This document shows, in pieces, positions 51,752 through 59,821 of a stretch of DNA of 64,000 bases; position 1 is the first letter of the stretch; each line of letters starts with the position of its first letter. A program made the position numbers and the translations under genes. This DNA is from a virus, in IMG/VR virus record IMGVR_UViG_3300030329_004647, positions 1 through 64,000 of that record. The stretch is one strand, 5' to 3'. The notes under the pieces were generated by a model. It was not told where the DNA came from and did not search any database. It worked only from the letters and a program-made list of their open reading frames with translations.

Positions 51752-52615
51752 ATGAATAATTTATTTACCTTATCAGAACAAGAAAAAAATAGAATTAGAG
51801 GACTTCATTTAACTGAATCTAAAGATAAAAGACTCACATCTGTATTATGTGAACAAAAAAGTGTTTCAGTACCAAGTAACTGTGTAATGGTAAGCTTTGG
51901 GAGAGGTGAATCTCAAATTGACACAGAAATAGATAGAAATATTGTGGAATTATTAGACAAGGGTATGATGAGAGACCGACCTTTTATTACTATAGAAGCT
52001 GGTACCTCAGGTACAGGAAGTGACGCTGCTAATAGAGAAGTAATGGATGATAGAATTAATGAGGCAATATTATTAGTGATTAAAGCAGCAAAAAATTTGG
52101 TTGGTCCTAGAGGATTAAATTATGCTGAATCAGCAATTCAAAGTAAAATCGATAGACAATACTCATACAACACCATTGAGCCTGGTTCTGTTATAGGAGA
52201 CGAACAAGTTCCAACTGATGAGGACGACCCGTTCTTTAACCAATTTCAATACGTTAAAATTTGTTTTAATGAAGTTTTAGAGACGCCTGAATATGATAGT
52301 ATCGCGGATGAGTTCGTTGAAGCTACCATAGACACCACTTTTGGATATGATGAGGGTACCGTATATTCTATTTTAACAAAGTTACGTGATAAAGATGATT
52401 TTGATGAATTTAACGCTGAATTAAAAAGAGGTAAGTTAAAAATGGACTTTTATGAAATATCTTGCGATAAACTAAGTGCTGATTTAACACCTGGTTGGAT
52501 GGACAAAATATTAGGTACCAGTGGAGAAGTAACTTTAGCTACAGAAATTGGTCCTAGTGATACAACTATTAACGCTCACTTACAGAGACTAGGAGTTCCA
52601 CCAATCAATTGTTAG
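51752..52615 (+). CDS. Putative cargo protein with OmpA-like domain
   Basis: A 287-residue protein starting MNNLFTLSEQEKNRIRGLHL and continuing TES, an alternative (L/I)xE-ending N-terminal peptide, with a second possible site LCE-Q near residue 33. Residues 40-150 have the OmpA-like pattern (VSFGRGESQIDTEIDRNIVE, then ITIEAGTSGTGSDAANREVM), suggestive of peptidoglycan binding. Residues 185-230 contain FGYDEGTVYSILTKLRDKDD, an annexin-like helical repeat. It ends tail to tail with a leftward HAD gene. It could be a virion protein acting at the cell wall. Confidence 0.65.
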   Translation: MNNLFTLSEQEKNRIRGLHLTESKDKRLTSVLCEQKSVSVPSNCVMVSFGRGESQIDTEIDRNIVELLDKGMMRDRPFITIEAGTSGTGSDAANREVMDDRINEAILLVIKAAKNLVGPRGLNYAESAIQSKIDRQYSYNTIEPGSVIGDEQVPTDEDDPFFNQFQYVKICFNEVLETPEYDSIADEFVEATIDTTFGYDEGTVYSILTKLRDKDDFDEFNAELKRGKLKMDFYEISCDKLSADLTPGWMDKILGTSGEVTLATEIGPSDTTINAHLQRLGVPPINC

Positions 52616-53043
52616 ATAGTTTTAATAACCTCTAAGTCTATATTAGGATAATCTTTAATAGTTTCTTTTAGTGAGTTGATATGTTTATCCTTATCCTCCC
52701 AGTATTTTACTCTCGTACAATTAGGATATTTTTTAAGAATTTTTTTAAGTCTATTACCTTTATTACGGTCACCATTCTCAATTAAGTAATAATCCTCAAA
52801 CTTATATCCATACTCTTTTAATAAGTTTTTTAGTGAATTTTTTACTTCTAAAACTCTATTAGATAAGATAAAAAGATGACCACTTTTATCTTTTAAAGCT
52901 TTTTCATAATCTCTTTTAGTGTCCTGTATCACTTCAAACTCTAAGTCAGAATTTAAACTTTCACTTTTATCCATATATTCTATAGATTCTTGATAAGGTA
53001 TTTTTAATATTGTATTGTCAAAGTCGAAAAGGTATATTGTCAT
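52612..53043 (-). CDS. HAD-family phosphatase (HAD_SAK-like)
   Basis: A 143-residue HAD protein beginning MTIYLFDFDNTILKIP (Asp7/Asp9 nucleophile pair), with motif II FILSNR near residue 60 and KYWEDKDKHINSLKE near residue 114. The DFDNT...SNR...EDK.H order recalls the HAD_SAK domain associated with RNA-repair Swiss-army-knife proteins, though here it stands alone. It is leftward, transcribed from a TATCTTTG promoter, inside an otherwise rightward cargo block, and overlaps the OmpA-like gene tail to tail by 4 bases. Confidence 0.75.
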   Translation of the reverse strand: MTIYLFDFDNTILKIPYQESIEYMDKSESLNSDLEFEVIQDTKRDYEKALKDKSGHLFILSNRVLEVKNSLKNLLKEYGYKFEDYYLIENGDRNKGNRLKKILKKYPNCTRVKYWEDKDKHINSLKETIKDYPNIDLEVIKTI

Positions 53044-53062
53044 ATGATATTTTTATTTATTA

Positions 53063-53070
53063 CAAAGATA
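53063..53070 (-). promoter_or_regulatory. Bacteroidota-type -7 element (TATCTTTG, leftward)
   Basis: Read leftward, TATCTTTG lies 19 bases before the ATG of the HAD gene. A rightward phage-type element at 53076 lies back to back with it, so the two promoter classes diverge here within 25 bases. Confidence 0.6.
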
Positions 53071-53075
53071 CTAAA

Positions 53076-53087
53076 TATTTATTATAT
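53076..53087 (+). promoter_or_regulatory. TATTTATTATAT element (putative phage-specific promoter)
   Basis: The element abuts the ATG at 53088, so the longer in-frame start at 53010 is excluded and the mRNA may be nearly leaderless. Confidence 0.5.
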
Positions 53088-53339
53088 ATGAAAGCAAGAA
53101 TCAAAAAAATATTAAGAGAGTTTAACATGGAGATATTGGATAGTGAACCATATAAAGATGGTGAATTGGTTCTAGAATATGTAGATATATATGATTATCC
53201 TAGATATGTTATTTTTCACGAAACTGGTGATACAGAAGAAGGTAATACTGACGGTGAAATAGTAGTGGAATTAGATTCTAGATTTGTGGATGCAGAGATG
53301 GCAAAAGTAATAATGCAATACATAGCTGGTAGAAAGTGA
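53088..53339 (+). CDS. Small putative cargo protein
   Basis: An 83-residue acidic protein starting MKARIKKILREFNMEILDSE. The first 11 residues are the basic amphipathic peptide ending in LRE that recurs in this block. The remainder alternates acidic and beta-like stretches. It overlaps the next gene (GTGA), which starts at GTG. The start at 53088 is set by the promoter-like element and by the conserved peptide. Confidence 0.7.
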   Translation: MKARIKKILREFNMEILDSEPYKDGELVLEYVDIYDYPRYVIFHETGDTEEGNTDGEIVVELDSRFVDAEMAKVIMQYIAGRK

Positions 53340-54706
53340 AGAACTTAATTAAACAAATATTAAAAGAACAAACAGAATCATCAAACCGAGATGAAAAAGT
53401 GGACAACTTAGGACTACCTCCAAATACAAAGTATGATTTTGAGTCAAGAAGTTACATTTCCGTACCTAGAATTTCACGTGCACTTTTTCTTAAGGTAGTA
53501 AGGGGTTTAGTTGATAGTGTGACCAAAGAAAAAGCAATAGAAATAGCTGTTTCTATGGGACATATTGACAGTGATTTATTCTCGGATACTCTTAAATTAT
53601 ATGGGATAGACATTAGAGCCGACCGATTATTAAGTGAAAAATTATTTTGGGCAACATATGATAATTGGGATAGATTTAATAGTGATAACCCACCTCAATC
53701 ATACAACGAATTAGAATTAAGACCTATAAAAAAATACGAAGTTCCAGTAACTGACTATGTTAGTAGAAGTGTTGCTATAGATTATACAGTAACAGAATTC
53801 GCTTATAGTGCCAAGGATGTTAAGGAACTAATACGGAATAATGTTGATGCTGAATATGTTTACTACGAGTGGGAGGACTCTCGTGATTATCGAGAAGAAG
53901 TAGGTGAAGAAGACACTACAGATACTGATGTAGGTGAACCAAAAGAAGTAGCGTTTATAAATGAATCTAGAAATAAAAAAATTATAAACGAAAATCCTAG
54001 TCCACATGAAAATGAATTAATAGATGGTTTAAGAAAAATATTACATAAACAAAAAGAAGCTCATTCCGAAGACGCTTGGTATGATGATATACAACACTTA
54101 TTTAAAAAACTAAACATACCATTAGAAGAACAAAGAAAACCTTTACAAGAAGGTAACCTTCACGGCCTTCCAGTTTATGAGTTCGATAAAATAGACAATA
54201 AAATAGTACAAAATCTACTTAAACAGTATACGTGTTTTGAGATAGACCAAATGAATAGATATAGTGAAGAGTATGTACACGGTCAACTTAGTGATACGTT
54301 AAAACTATACGGAAGACATTTAACTCCAGCTTACGAATATTATCCTAAACAGTTAGTACAATTTATTGTAGATAAAGGATGTCCAGATGATTATACTCAG
54401 TTTATGGGAGAACGATTACCAGATATTAATCAGTATGCAATCGACATGACATATACCGAAACAGATGTAGTCGCAAAAACAGCTGAAGTAATAATACATG
54501 ATACAAACTTCCAATCAGCGATGTGTGCTGCTAGAGATAATTTTTGGGATTATGACCCTGATACGTATGATACTGAGGTAATAGATAGTGATTACCAAGG
54601 TAATGAAGAGTGGACAAGTGTAACTGTAAATGGTACAACAAAATGGAATATACACGGTGGTTCCAAAAATGATGATAACTACAACCCAACGGATGTAGAT
54701 TGTTAA
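53336..54706 (+). CDS. Putative cargo protein with duplicated helical/acidic unit
   Basis: A 456-residue protein starting MKNLIKQILKEQTES (GTG start) with the LKE-Q site. It contains two copies of the unit also found in the giant proteins: helices with SDLFSDTLKLYGID near residue 80 and HGQLSDTLKLYGRH near residue 320, each followed by a strand-rich region and an acidic/Tyr tail (EWEDSRDYREEVGEE; FWDYDPDTYDTEVIDSDYQG). Internal sites INE-S, INE-N and LQE-G (near 205-275) separate the copies. No enzymatic motif is seen. An internal-head structural or effector role is inferred. Confidence 0.72.
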   Translation: MKNLIKQILKEQTESSNRDEKVDNLGLPPNTKYDFESRSYISVPRISRALFLKVVRGLVDSVTKEKAIEIAVSMGHIDSDLFSDTLKLYGIDIRADRLLSEKLFWATYDNWDRFNSDNPPQSYNELELRPIKKYEVPVTDYVSRSVAIDYTVTEFAYSAKDVKELIRNNVDAEYVYYEWEDSRDYREEVGEEDTTDTDVGEPKEVAFINESRNKKIINENPSPHENELIDGLRKILHKQKEAHSEDAWYDDIQHLFKKLNIPLEEQRKPLQEGNLHGLPVYEFDKIDNKIVQNLLKQYTCFEIDQMNRYSEEYVHGQLSDTLKLYGRHLTPAYEYYPKQLVQFIVDKGCPDDYTQFMGERLPDINQYAIDMTYTETDVVAKTAEVIIHDTNFQSAMCAARDNFWDYDPDTYDTEVIDSDYQGNEEWTSVTVNGTTKWNIHGGSKNDDNYNPTDVDC

Positions 54707-54715
54707 ATAAAAAAA

Positions 54716-54726
54716 TATTTATAATA
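54716..54726 (+). promoter_or_regulatory. TATTTATAATA element (putative phage-specific promoter)
   Basis: An exact consensus copy one base before the ATG at 54728. Confidence 0.55.
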
Positions 54727-54727
54727 G

Positions 54728-56170
54728 ATGAAAACCCTAATTAAAAAAATATTAAGAGAAACAAAAGTTAAACTACTTAATGAAAAAACAATGGATTACT
54801 TTCCAGTGGGGAGTGATAACTTTAATGTGGGTTACGATAGAGAAGGTCTAGGAAGAGGTGTTAGACCAAAAGTTTTGGATAAAGATGATAGTATCCAAAA
54901 CAGTGATTATAGTACTAGACATAAAGGAATAGATATATTTGGACCTAAAGGAGAGCCTGTGGTATCACCAGTAGATGGTGTCGTTTCCAAAATAAATAAA
55001 AGAGATAGAGGTAAAGGTGGTAAAACCATTACAATTCTTAGAGATGATGGTTTATCTTTTTACTTATCACATTTAGACACAGTAGGAGATTTTGAATATG
55101 ACGAACCTATTAGTGCGGGACAACAAGTTGGTACTTTAGGAAATACTGGAAACGCTAAAGGAACTCACCCTCATATTCATTTTTCAGTTTATGGGCCAAA
55201 AGGGTATTGGAGAGACAATAGAGACCCCTGGCCTTATTTAAAAAGTACTTTAGGTACAATTGTTAGTAAAACACCAGAAGATGATTATATTCCAGGTGAG
55301 GAAGAAGAATATCAAGAAGATGTTATAGTGATGTGGGACGGTATGAAGAAGGGTAGAAGAGAGAAAAAAGAACAAGTTAGAGAAATACAACAATTACTCA
55401 TAGATAGAAATTATGTGCTGCCTAGATTTGGTGTAGACGGTAGATTTGGTCCAGAAACCTTATCAGCAGTAAAGGCCTTCCAAAAGGATTACATGAGTGA
55501 AGTGAATGGTGAAGTTGGTTCCGAAATGATAGAGTTATTGAAAAATGAAGAGAATATAAATAAAAATCCTGAAATGAATGACCCAATCAAAGTAAAAGAA
55601 TTAAGTAAGGATAAAGAATATAAAAACTTTTCACCAGAAGTATTAGACGCGATAGAACAAGCTAGTAACACATATAACATATCTCTAGAATTATTATTAA
55701 CTATAGCTAGTATTGAGTCTAGTGGAAACCCAAGTGCTAAAAATAGTAAGAGTGGGGCTTCAGGACTATTTCAAATCTTACCTAGATATTTTGATAGTTA
55801 CGGAGTTACAGAAACTACTGTTTGGGACCCATATGTAAATGCCGATGCAGCAGCAAATAAATTAAGTAAAAAACAACAAAAACTAACAAAATTTTTAGGA
55901 CGTGTACCAACAGAAAGTGAACTGTATGTATCACATAATCAAGGCACAACAGGTTTTAAAGTTATCTATACTGCGTGTCAAAACTTTAGTGACCTAGATG
56001 GTGATGAGAGTTTAAAACAAGCAGCGGAAAGTTTAGGATATAACAAAAATTATGGTTACAAAATTTATAAAAACATGAGAGGTAATAAAGGAAGTGACCC
56101 TTGTACTTTTTTAAACTCTTGGGCAAATATTTATGCTTCTAGAGAGAAACAAATTAATCACCTAGTATAA
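54728..56170 (+). CDS. Three-domain virion peptidoglycan hydrolase (M23 peptidase, PG-binding, lytic transglycosylase)
   Basis: A 480-residue protein beginning MKTLIKKILRETKVKLLNEK, with two candidate processing sites (LRE-T and LNE-K). Residues 58-170 are an M23/LytM endopeptidase (HKGIDIFGP His/Asp zinc ligands, then THPHIHFSVYG). Residues 215-260 are a PG_binding_1 repeat (VREIQQLLIDRNY to TLSAVKAFQKDY). Residues 300-440 are a soluble lytic transglycosylase (catalytic Glu in LLTIASIESSGNPSA, then SGASGLFQILPRYF). Together they would cut both stem peptides and glycan strands. The N-terminal peptide suggests packaging in the virion and action on entry. This is one of the clearest functional anchors of the block. 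Confidence 0.92.
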   Translation: MKTLIKKILRETKVKLLNEKTMDYFPVGSDNFNVGYDREGLGRGVRPKVLDKDDSIQNSDYSTRHKGIDIFGPKGEPVVSPVDGVVSKINKRDRGKGGKTITILRDDGLSFYLSHLDTVGDFEYDEPISAGQQVGTLGNTGNAKGTHPHIHFSVYGPKGYWRDNRDPWPYLKSTLGTIVSKTPEDDYIPGEEEEYQEDVIVMWDGMKKGRREKKEQVREIQQLLIDRNYVLPRFGVDGRFGPETLSAVKAFQKDYMSEVNGEVGSEMIELLKNEENINKNPEMNDPIKVKELSKDKEYKNFSPEVLDAIEQASNTYNISLELLLTIASIESSGNPSAKNSKSGASGLFQILPRYFDSYGVTETTVWDPYVNADAAANKLSKKQQKLTKFLGRVPTESELYVSHNQGTTGFKVIYTACQNFSDLDGDESLKQAAESLGYNKNYGYKIYKNMRGNKGSDPCTFLNSWANIYASREKQINHLV

Positions 56171-56182
56171 TACAAAGATAAT

Positions 56183-56413
56183 ATGAAAAAAATTAAATTA
56201 ACAGAAGAAACTCTTGGAAGGATAGTAAAAAGAGTTATAATGGAACAAGAAAAAGAGGAAGGAATTAAACAACTCCATGCCATTCTTAAACGAAAATCAG
56301 AAGGAGAAGATGTGGAGAAAGAACTTAAGGATTTATTTATTAAACACCCTCATTTAGAAAAAATGCTAGGAGCATTAACACCTGAAGGTAAAAAAGAAAA
56401 CATAGGTAAGTAA
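56183..56413 (+). CDS. Small putative cargo protein
   Basis: A 76-residue basic helical protein. The first 22 residues (MKKIKLTEETLGRIVKRVIM plus EQ) form a longer variant of the block's N-terminal peptide, ending IME-Q. I recognise LTExxLxRIVKRVI-type starts from unannotated proteins of marine phages. The rest is a helical bundle-like segment. It sits 12 bases after the hydrolase and 2 bases before the toxin-like gene. Confidence 0.7.
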   Translation: MKKIKLTEETLGRIVKRVIMEQEKEEGIKQLHAILKRKSEGEDVEKELKDLFIKHPHLEKMLGALTPEGKKENIGK

Positions 56414-56415
56414 AC

Positions 56416-57417
56416 ATGAGACAATCAAAAATACTACAAATTATACGGGAAGAAATAGACCACCAAGAAAACGGACTTATTTTTGAGGGAGTAAATTCTT
56501 ATACCCCTACAAAGGGATATAGGAATAACCAACTTATAGAAGTTTATGATAGTAAGGGTAAACAACTTATTAATGAAGGAATGATTGATACTGTACAAAG
56601 TGTTTTAGATTATGCGGGATTTATTCCTGGTATTGGAGACCTTTTAGATGGGGTAAACGCTTTAATTTATATGATAAGAAAAAAGTATTTTTTAGGTGTA
56701 ACTTCTTTAGTTGCGGTTATTCCAGCTGTAGGAAGTGTGATAGCAGCACCATTTAAAGCAGCACACAAATTATTAGGTAAGGCAGCGAATAAATTAGGGA
56801 GTATTTTAGGTAAAATGGTTTCTAATGGTAAGAGTGCAGCTTCAGAATTGATAAAATTGTTACAAAGTGGTGGAACCAAACTTAAAGGGGTGACTGATAA
56901 AATTTATAAAGCTATTTCTAAAAATGTATCTAAAATAAACTCATTCTTAGATAAAGTCATACCAACACTAAATAATAAAATAAAAGATTATTCATGGGGT
57001 TATTTTGCATTACCAAATGCATTTGTTAAATCAGGAAACGCTATCATTAAACAAATGAAACAATTTTTTACACAATTAGGTAAACCAGCGTCCTATCAAG
57101 TTAGTAAAAAAGTAGCAAAGAGTGAGGTAAAGAAAGAACTTAAACCAGAAGAAAAAAAGACTAATTATAAAAACTATATAGCAAAATTAAGTAAAAAATA
57201 CAATGTACTCCGATATGGTAAAGAAAATGATTGGGGACAAAATAGATATGCGTTTTATAATAAAGATTGGCATTTTATTTGTCCAGATGGTTCTACGGGA
57301 AAAGCTTGTACCACTAGTAAAACCAAAGAGTTTACTCATGGTATTGTAAAACTCGCTGACGATAATAAAGCTAAGATAGCTCTAAAAAATTATATGGACG
57401 CTAAAAAAACAGCTTAA
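56416..57417 (+). CDS. Putative cargo protein with pretoxin/translocation-like hydrophobic domain
   Basis: A 333-residue protein starting MRQSKILQIIREEIDHQE, with IRE-E and later LINE-G (near residue 54) as candidate cleavage sites. Residues 57-115 contain VLDYAGFIPGIGDLLDGVNA and then FLGVTSLVAVIPAVGSVI, a hydrophobic hairpin very like the segments that precede toxin domains in polymorphic secreted toxins. A Lys-rich amphipathic region follows, then a C-terminal domain (YNVLRYGKENDWGQNRYAFY, CPDGSTGKACTT). A membrane-inserting role during genome entry is plausible. Toxin activity is not shown. Confidence 0.7.
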   Translation: MRQSKILQIIREEIDHQENGLIFEGVNSYTPTKGYRNNQLIEVYDSKGKQLINEGMIDTVQSVLDYAGFIPGIGDLLDGVNALIYMIRKKYFLGVTSLVAVIPAVGSVIAAPFKAAHKLLGKAANKLGSILGKMVSNGKSAASELIKLLQSGGTKLKGVTDKIYKAISKNVSKINSFLDKVIPTLNNKIKDYSWGYFALPNAFVKSGNAIIKQMKQFFTQLGKPASYQVSKKVAKSEVKKELKPEEKKTNYKNYIAKLSKKYNVLRYGKENDWGQNRYAFYNKDWHFICPDGSTGKACTTSKTKEFTHGIVKLADDNKAKIALKNYMDAKKTA

Positions 57418-58512
57418 ATGAAAGATATAATTAAAAAAATATTAAGAGAACAAATTTCTACTGAATTAGAACAAGACCTTAATGCTTTTCATCCAGATTT
57501 ATTTGAATTAGAAGAAGGTAAAAAGAAGAAGAAAAAAAAGAAAAAAGCTAAGAGAGACGCTTGTTATCATAAAGTTAAAAGTAGATATAAGGTTTGGCCT
57601 TCAGCTTATGCTTCAGGAGCTCTTGTTAAATGTAGAAAGGTTGGAGCAAAAAATTGGGGTAATAGTACAAAAGAAGGGGTTAAGTTAGATGAAGGAATGT
57701 ATGGTATGTCAGAACCATTAGATTATGTTGTAGTAGATATGAGAAATTTAAGACCACTCATGATGAACTATGGAGATGGTCAATATTATGAAAAATGGCA
57801 AACAGAATTAGACGCTCAAAAATCAGCAGACGACTTAAATAGAGCTTACCAAAAAACATATGGTGCGGTAGAAGGACCCCATGTTGTTATGTATAAATCT
57901 GATTACTTTACTGAAAAAAGAAAAGAAGATATGATGGAGGGTAAGAAGAGAAAGTTAACCAAAAAACCTAGTTCAGAAACAAGTTTAAGAGATTGGTTTG
58001 GTAGAAAAGGTGCTAAAGGAAGTACTGGAGGTTGGGTAGATTGTAACGCACCAGATGGGAAAGGTGGTTATAAATCTTGTGGAAGAAAAGAAGGTGAAAG
58101 TAGAAAAAAATACCCAGCATGTAGACCTACACCAGCTGCATGTAAAAGTAAAGGAAAAGGAAAAAAGTGGGGTAAAAAGAGTAAAAATGAATCTATAACA
58201 GAACAATATGGTAATTTTGTTAGATGGGGTGAGTTAATAACCGAGGCAGAGTATAAAGGTAGAAAAGTAAAACTTAATAAACCAACTAGAGGTGATGTTA
58301 AGAAGTTTAAGGTTTATGTTAAAAACGATAAAGGTAATGTAGTTAAAGTTAACTTTGGTCATGGAGGTACTTCGGCAAAAAAGAGAGGAGAAAAAACAAT
58401 GAGAATTAAAAAAAGTAATCCTGAAAGAAGGAAAGCTTTTAGAGCGAGACATAATTGTGACAACCCAGGACCAAAATGGAAAGCTAGATATTGGTCATGT
58501 AAAGCTTGGTAA
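57418..58512 (+). CDS. Putative cargo polyprotein of basic Cys-containing domains
   Basis: A 364-residue, strongly basic protein starting MKDIIKKILREQISTELEQD. A Lys run (residues 35-45) leads to domain 1 (ACYHKVKSRYKVWPSAYASG, residues 47-80). Domain 2 spans about 170-250 (SLRDWFGRKGAKGS, then GGWVDCNAPDG and YPACRPTPAAC), domain 3 about 285-364 (KFKVYVKNDKGNVVKVNFG, RARHNCDNPGP, ARYWSCKAW). I recognise these three domains as uncharacterised DUFs of marine T4-like phages (DUF5872/DUF6321-like by memory). ITE-Q and ITE-A sites lie between domains 2 and 3. The high charge fits DNA-binding internal head proteins. Confidence 0.78.
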   Translation: MKDIIKKILREQISTELEQDLNAFHPDLFELEEGKKKKKKKKKAKRDACYHKVKSRYKVWPSAYASGALVKCRKVGAKNWGNSTKEGVKLDEGMYGMSEPLDYVVVDMRNLRPLMMNYGDGQYYEKWQTELDAQKSADDLNRAYQKTYGAVEGPHVVMYKSDYFTEKRKEDMMEGKKRKLTKKPSSETSLRDWFGRKGAKGSTGGWVDCNAPDGKGGYKSCGRKEGESRKKYPACRPTPAACKSKGKGKKWGKKSKNESITEQYGNFVRWGELITEAEYKGRKVKLNKPTRGDVKKFKVYVKNDKGNVVKVNFGHGGTSAKKRGEKTMRIKKSNPERRKAFRARHNCDNPGPKWKARYWSCKAW

Positions 58513-58514
58513 CT

Positions 58515-59108
58515 ATGAAACTCCTAGATGTGTTATCGGAACAAATAGAAAGTAATTCTAATCAAGTAGAAAAAAGACTTAGAACACTATTCAGTGCAAT
58601 GCAGGACATCAAAGGAATAGACAACGTCGTGGGGTGTATATCATCAGAAAAATCTAGAGAAAATTGTATGGGTCGTCAGGGGTATATTGTAACCCAAACT
58701 GAGGTTTTGTCATTATTAAGATTATTTGGATATAATGCTTTGGATAAGATGAGATTTGACCAATTTGACATGTTTTATTGGTTAGCTACTTGTTTTATAG
58801 CGAACGGTGGTTACGCAAGGACTTTTAGTCAAGGACCTCTAGAGGCAGTTAATTTAGAAATAAATGTGAGAGAAATGCAAGCTGAATATGATGAAGAACG
58901 TATAGAAACAAGAGAGGGATGGGGTGATTTATATGATATGAGTGATGATGAGGATGCTAAACAATATTATTTAGATAATTTTGAGAGTTTAATGACGGAT
59001 AATGAACACCTAGATGATGATTGGGGTGATATAATAGATGTAAGAAACCCACAGGTAGTTGCACATAGAATAATAAAACTCAACCCTGAATGGATAGGAC
59101 TAAAATGA
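58515..59108 (+). CDS. Putative cargo protein
   Basis: A 197-residue acidic protein starting MKLLDVLSEQIESNSNQ (LSE-Q site). It contains the LLRLFGYNALDKMRFDQFD helices and a WGDLYDMSDDEDAKQYYLDN acidic segment similar in kind to the repeated units of the giant proteins. The start at the ATG at 58515 is chosen over a TTG within the preceding gene. Its stop overlaps the next ATG. Confidence 0.7.
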   Translation: MKLLDVLSEQIESNSNQVEKRLRTLFSAMQDIKGIDNVVGCISSEKSRENCMGRQGYIVTQTEVLSLLRLFGYNALDKMRFDQFDMFYWLATCFIANGGYARTFSQGPLEAVNLEINVREMQAEYDEERIETREGWGDLYDMSDDEDAKQYYLDNFESLMTDNEHLDDDWGDIIDVRNPQVVAHRIIKLNPEWIGLK

Positions 59109-59821
59109 AAGATTTAATTAAAAAAATATTAAAAGAAGAATTGTTAACTGAATCTGCGTTTACACAAGAAATTGCTGTAGACCTATGGAAAAATGTTCTT
59201 GCGTATCCACAAAATAGAACTAAAAAAACTTATGATTACTTAGATTATGTTGATGGAGAAACAGCATTTGGTGCTTTACACTGGACTACCAGTGGATTTC
59301 CACAACTCTATGAGATTATGGGTAATACTATAACTAAACATTATTTTGGTAAAACTGTAGAAGAAATGATAGAGTTTAGTAAGAGTGTAAATGGTGAAGA
59401 ATTAGAGTATGAATGGTGGGAAGACGGTATGAACGACTTTATAAATGGACCTTACAACGAATCCGTCCAAAATCAAGCAATCCATGATAAATTCAGTCAA
59501 AAATTTGCTAGGAGTAAATATGGTGGTGTAATAAATAAATGGACAACACTAAGAGAATTTGCTATAGGAATGTCTTTAATTAATTCTGCTCCGGCGTGTT
59601 TTTTAAGAGGAAAACAATATGGGTGGGACGCTGAAGAAATGATGAGAGATTATTGTAAAGGTACTGGAGAGAAAAGTAATATTCCATCTTCTGAAGAATC
59701 CGGCTGTTATAAAACAAGGGGGTGTAGAAGTAGATGTGAAAACATCAATAAATTTTATCCAGCGCCTAGTAAAAGTGGTTATGTCTGGTCTGACGAAGAA
59801 CATGATAAGTATTGTTCATGA
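59105..59821 (+). CDS. Putative cargo protein, possible glycan hydrolase
   Basis: A 238-residue protein starting MKDLIKKILKEELLTESAFT, with LKE-E and LTE-S sites. The body contains TYDYLDYVDGETAFGALHWT (near residue 42) and NKWTTLREFAIGMSLINSAP, a pattern faintly reminiscent of lysozyme-fold chitosanases, and a C-terminal Cys cluster (CYKTRGCRSRCENI). The enzyme call is speculative. It overlaps both neighbours by ATGA. Confidence 0.65.
   Translation: MKDLIKKILKEELLTESAFTQEIAVDLWKNVLAYPQNRTKKTYDYLDYVDGETAFGALHWTTSGFPQLYEIMGNTITKHYFGKTVEEMIEFSKSVNGEELEYEWWEDGMNDFINGPYNESVQNQAIHDKFSQKFARSKYGGVINKWTTLREFAIGMSLINSAPACFLRGKQYGWDAEEMMRDYCKGTGEKSNIPSSEESGCYKTRGCRSRCENINKFYPAPSKSGYVWSDEEHDKYCS

Noticed and set aside
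57526-57546. Poly-Lys/A-rich run as a possible frameshift site
   Set aside because: The reading frame continues through it without a stop and the flanking domains are in frame, so no frameshift is needed.
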